DNA from: Bacillota bacterium
GTDB lineage: Bacteria > Bacillota > Clostridia > Acetivibrionales > DSM-2933
Direction of reading: 5' to 3'
Assembly (NCBI GenBank): GCA_023441845.1
Contig: JAEZNF010000459.1
Location: 1 to 5,713 of the forward strand
DNA: 5,713 bases
Below are positions 5,575-5,713 of the stretch, one piece after another. The translations under genes and the position numbers were made by a program. Under the pieces are notes generated by a model that worked only from the letters and a program-made list of their open reading frames with translations, did not search any database and had not been told where the DNA came from. Position 1 is the first letter of the stretch, and each line of letters opens with the position of its first letter.

Positions 5575-5713
5575 TTATACCCCCTGCTTCTCAGGCAGCT
5601 TCAATCTGAAGGTCGTACCTTTACCGGCCTCGCTATCAACTTCTATATACCCTTTATGCTTATTCACAATAATATCGTAAGCAATACTAAGCCCAAGTCC
5701 AGTTCCCATACCC
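5575..5713 (-). CDS. Histidine kinase, C-terminal 45 residues (start outside window)
   Basis: The frame entering from the right edge reads GMGTGLGLSIAYDIIVNKHKG and continues through a GKGTTFRLKLP strand to TAA at 5577-5575. This is the G2 box and the final helix and strands of a HATPase_c domain, so the gene encodes a sensor histidine kinase whose sensing and phospho-His regions are outside the window. The residues closely match the end of the neighbouring REC-kinase (GTGLGLSI, DIIVNKH), and the DNA does too. It lies 25 bp upstream of the REC-kinase with no terminator between, which points to co-transcription. The upstream kinase may phosphorylate the receiver of its neighbour; that is inference. 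Confidence 0.88.
   Translation of the reverse strand, partial: GMGTGLGLSIAYDIIVNKHKGYIEVDSEAGKGTTFRLKLPEKQGV

Overview
The window looks like chromosomal DNA of an anaerobic, spore-forming, low-GC Firmicute, most likely a clostridium of the cellulolytic Ruminiclostridium/Acetivibrio type. The base composition is AT-rich. There is a clear sporulation gene of the yyaC family, Shine-Dalgarno sites are strong and purine-rich, and one secreted protein carries a Pro/Thr-rich linker of the kind common in those clostridia. The genus is an inference, not something the sequence proves.

Layout from left to right. Positions 1-661 (minus strand) hold the first 220 codons of a secreted, linker-containing protein of unknown function that runs off the left edge. 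Positions 662-968 are an intergenic stretch with a candidate promoter for that gene and the terminator of the next one. Positions 969-2198 (minus) encode a PAS-SpoIIE/RsbU-type PP2C phosphatase with a striking set of cysteines. Divergent from it, 2253-2888 (plus) encodes the YyaC sporulation protein behind a sigma-F/sigma-G-like promoter that overlaps the start of the phosphatase gene. Positions 2889-3079 carry two hairpins between convergent genes. Positions 3080-3916 (minus) encode a membrane-anchored or secreted alpha/beta hydrolase. Positions 3917-4265 are a regulatory-looking gap with a 29-bp palindrome and a possible tiny ORF. Positions 4266-5549 (minus) encode a soluble REC-histidine kinase that starts with TTG. 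Positions 5575-5713 (minus) are the C-terminal end of a second histidine kinase, 25 bp upstream in the same apparent operon.

The window is a signalling neighbourhood. It has two histidine kinases (one fused behind a receiver domain), a PP2C phosphatase of the type that acts on anti-anti-sigma factors, and a spore gene. No DNA-binding response regulator, STAS protein, anti-sigma factor or transcription factor lies within the window, so the outputs of these signalling proteins must be elsewhere. I found no mobile element, CRISPR array, tRNA or rRNA. The least explained items are the 29-bp palindrome with a third half-site upstream of the hydrolase, and a coding-like 39-codon frame, possibly a frameshifted small gene, directly behind the REC-kinase.
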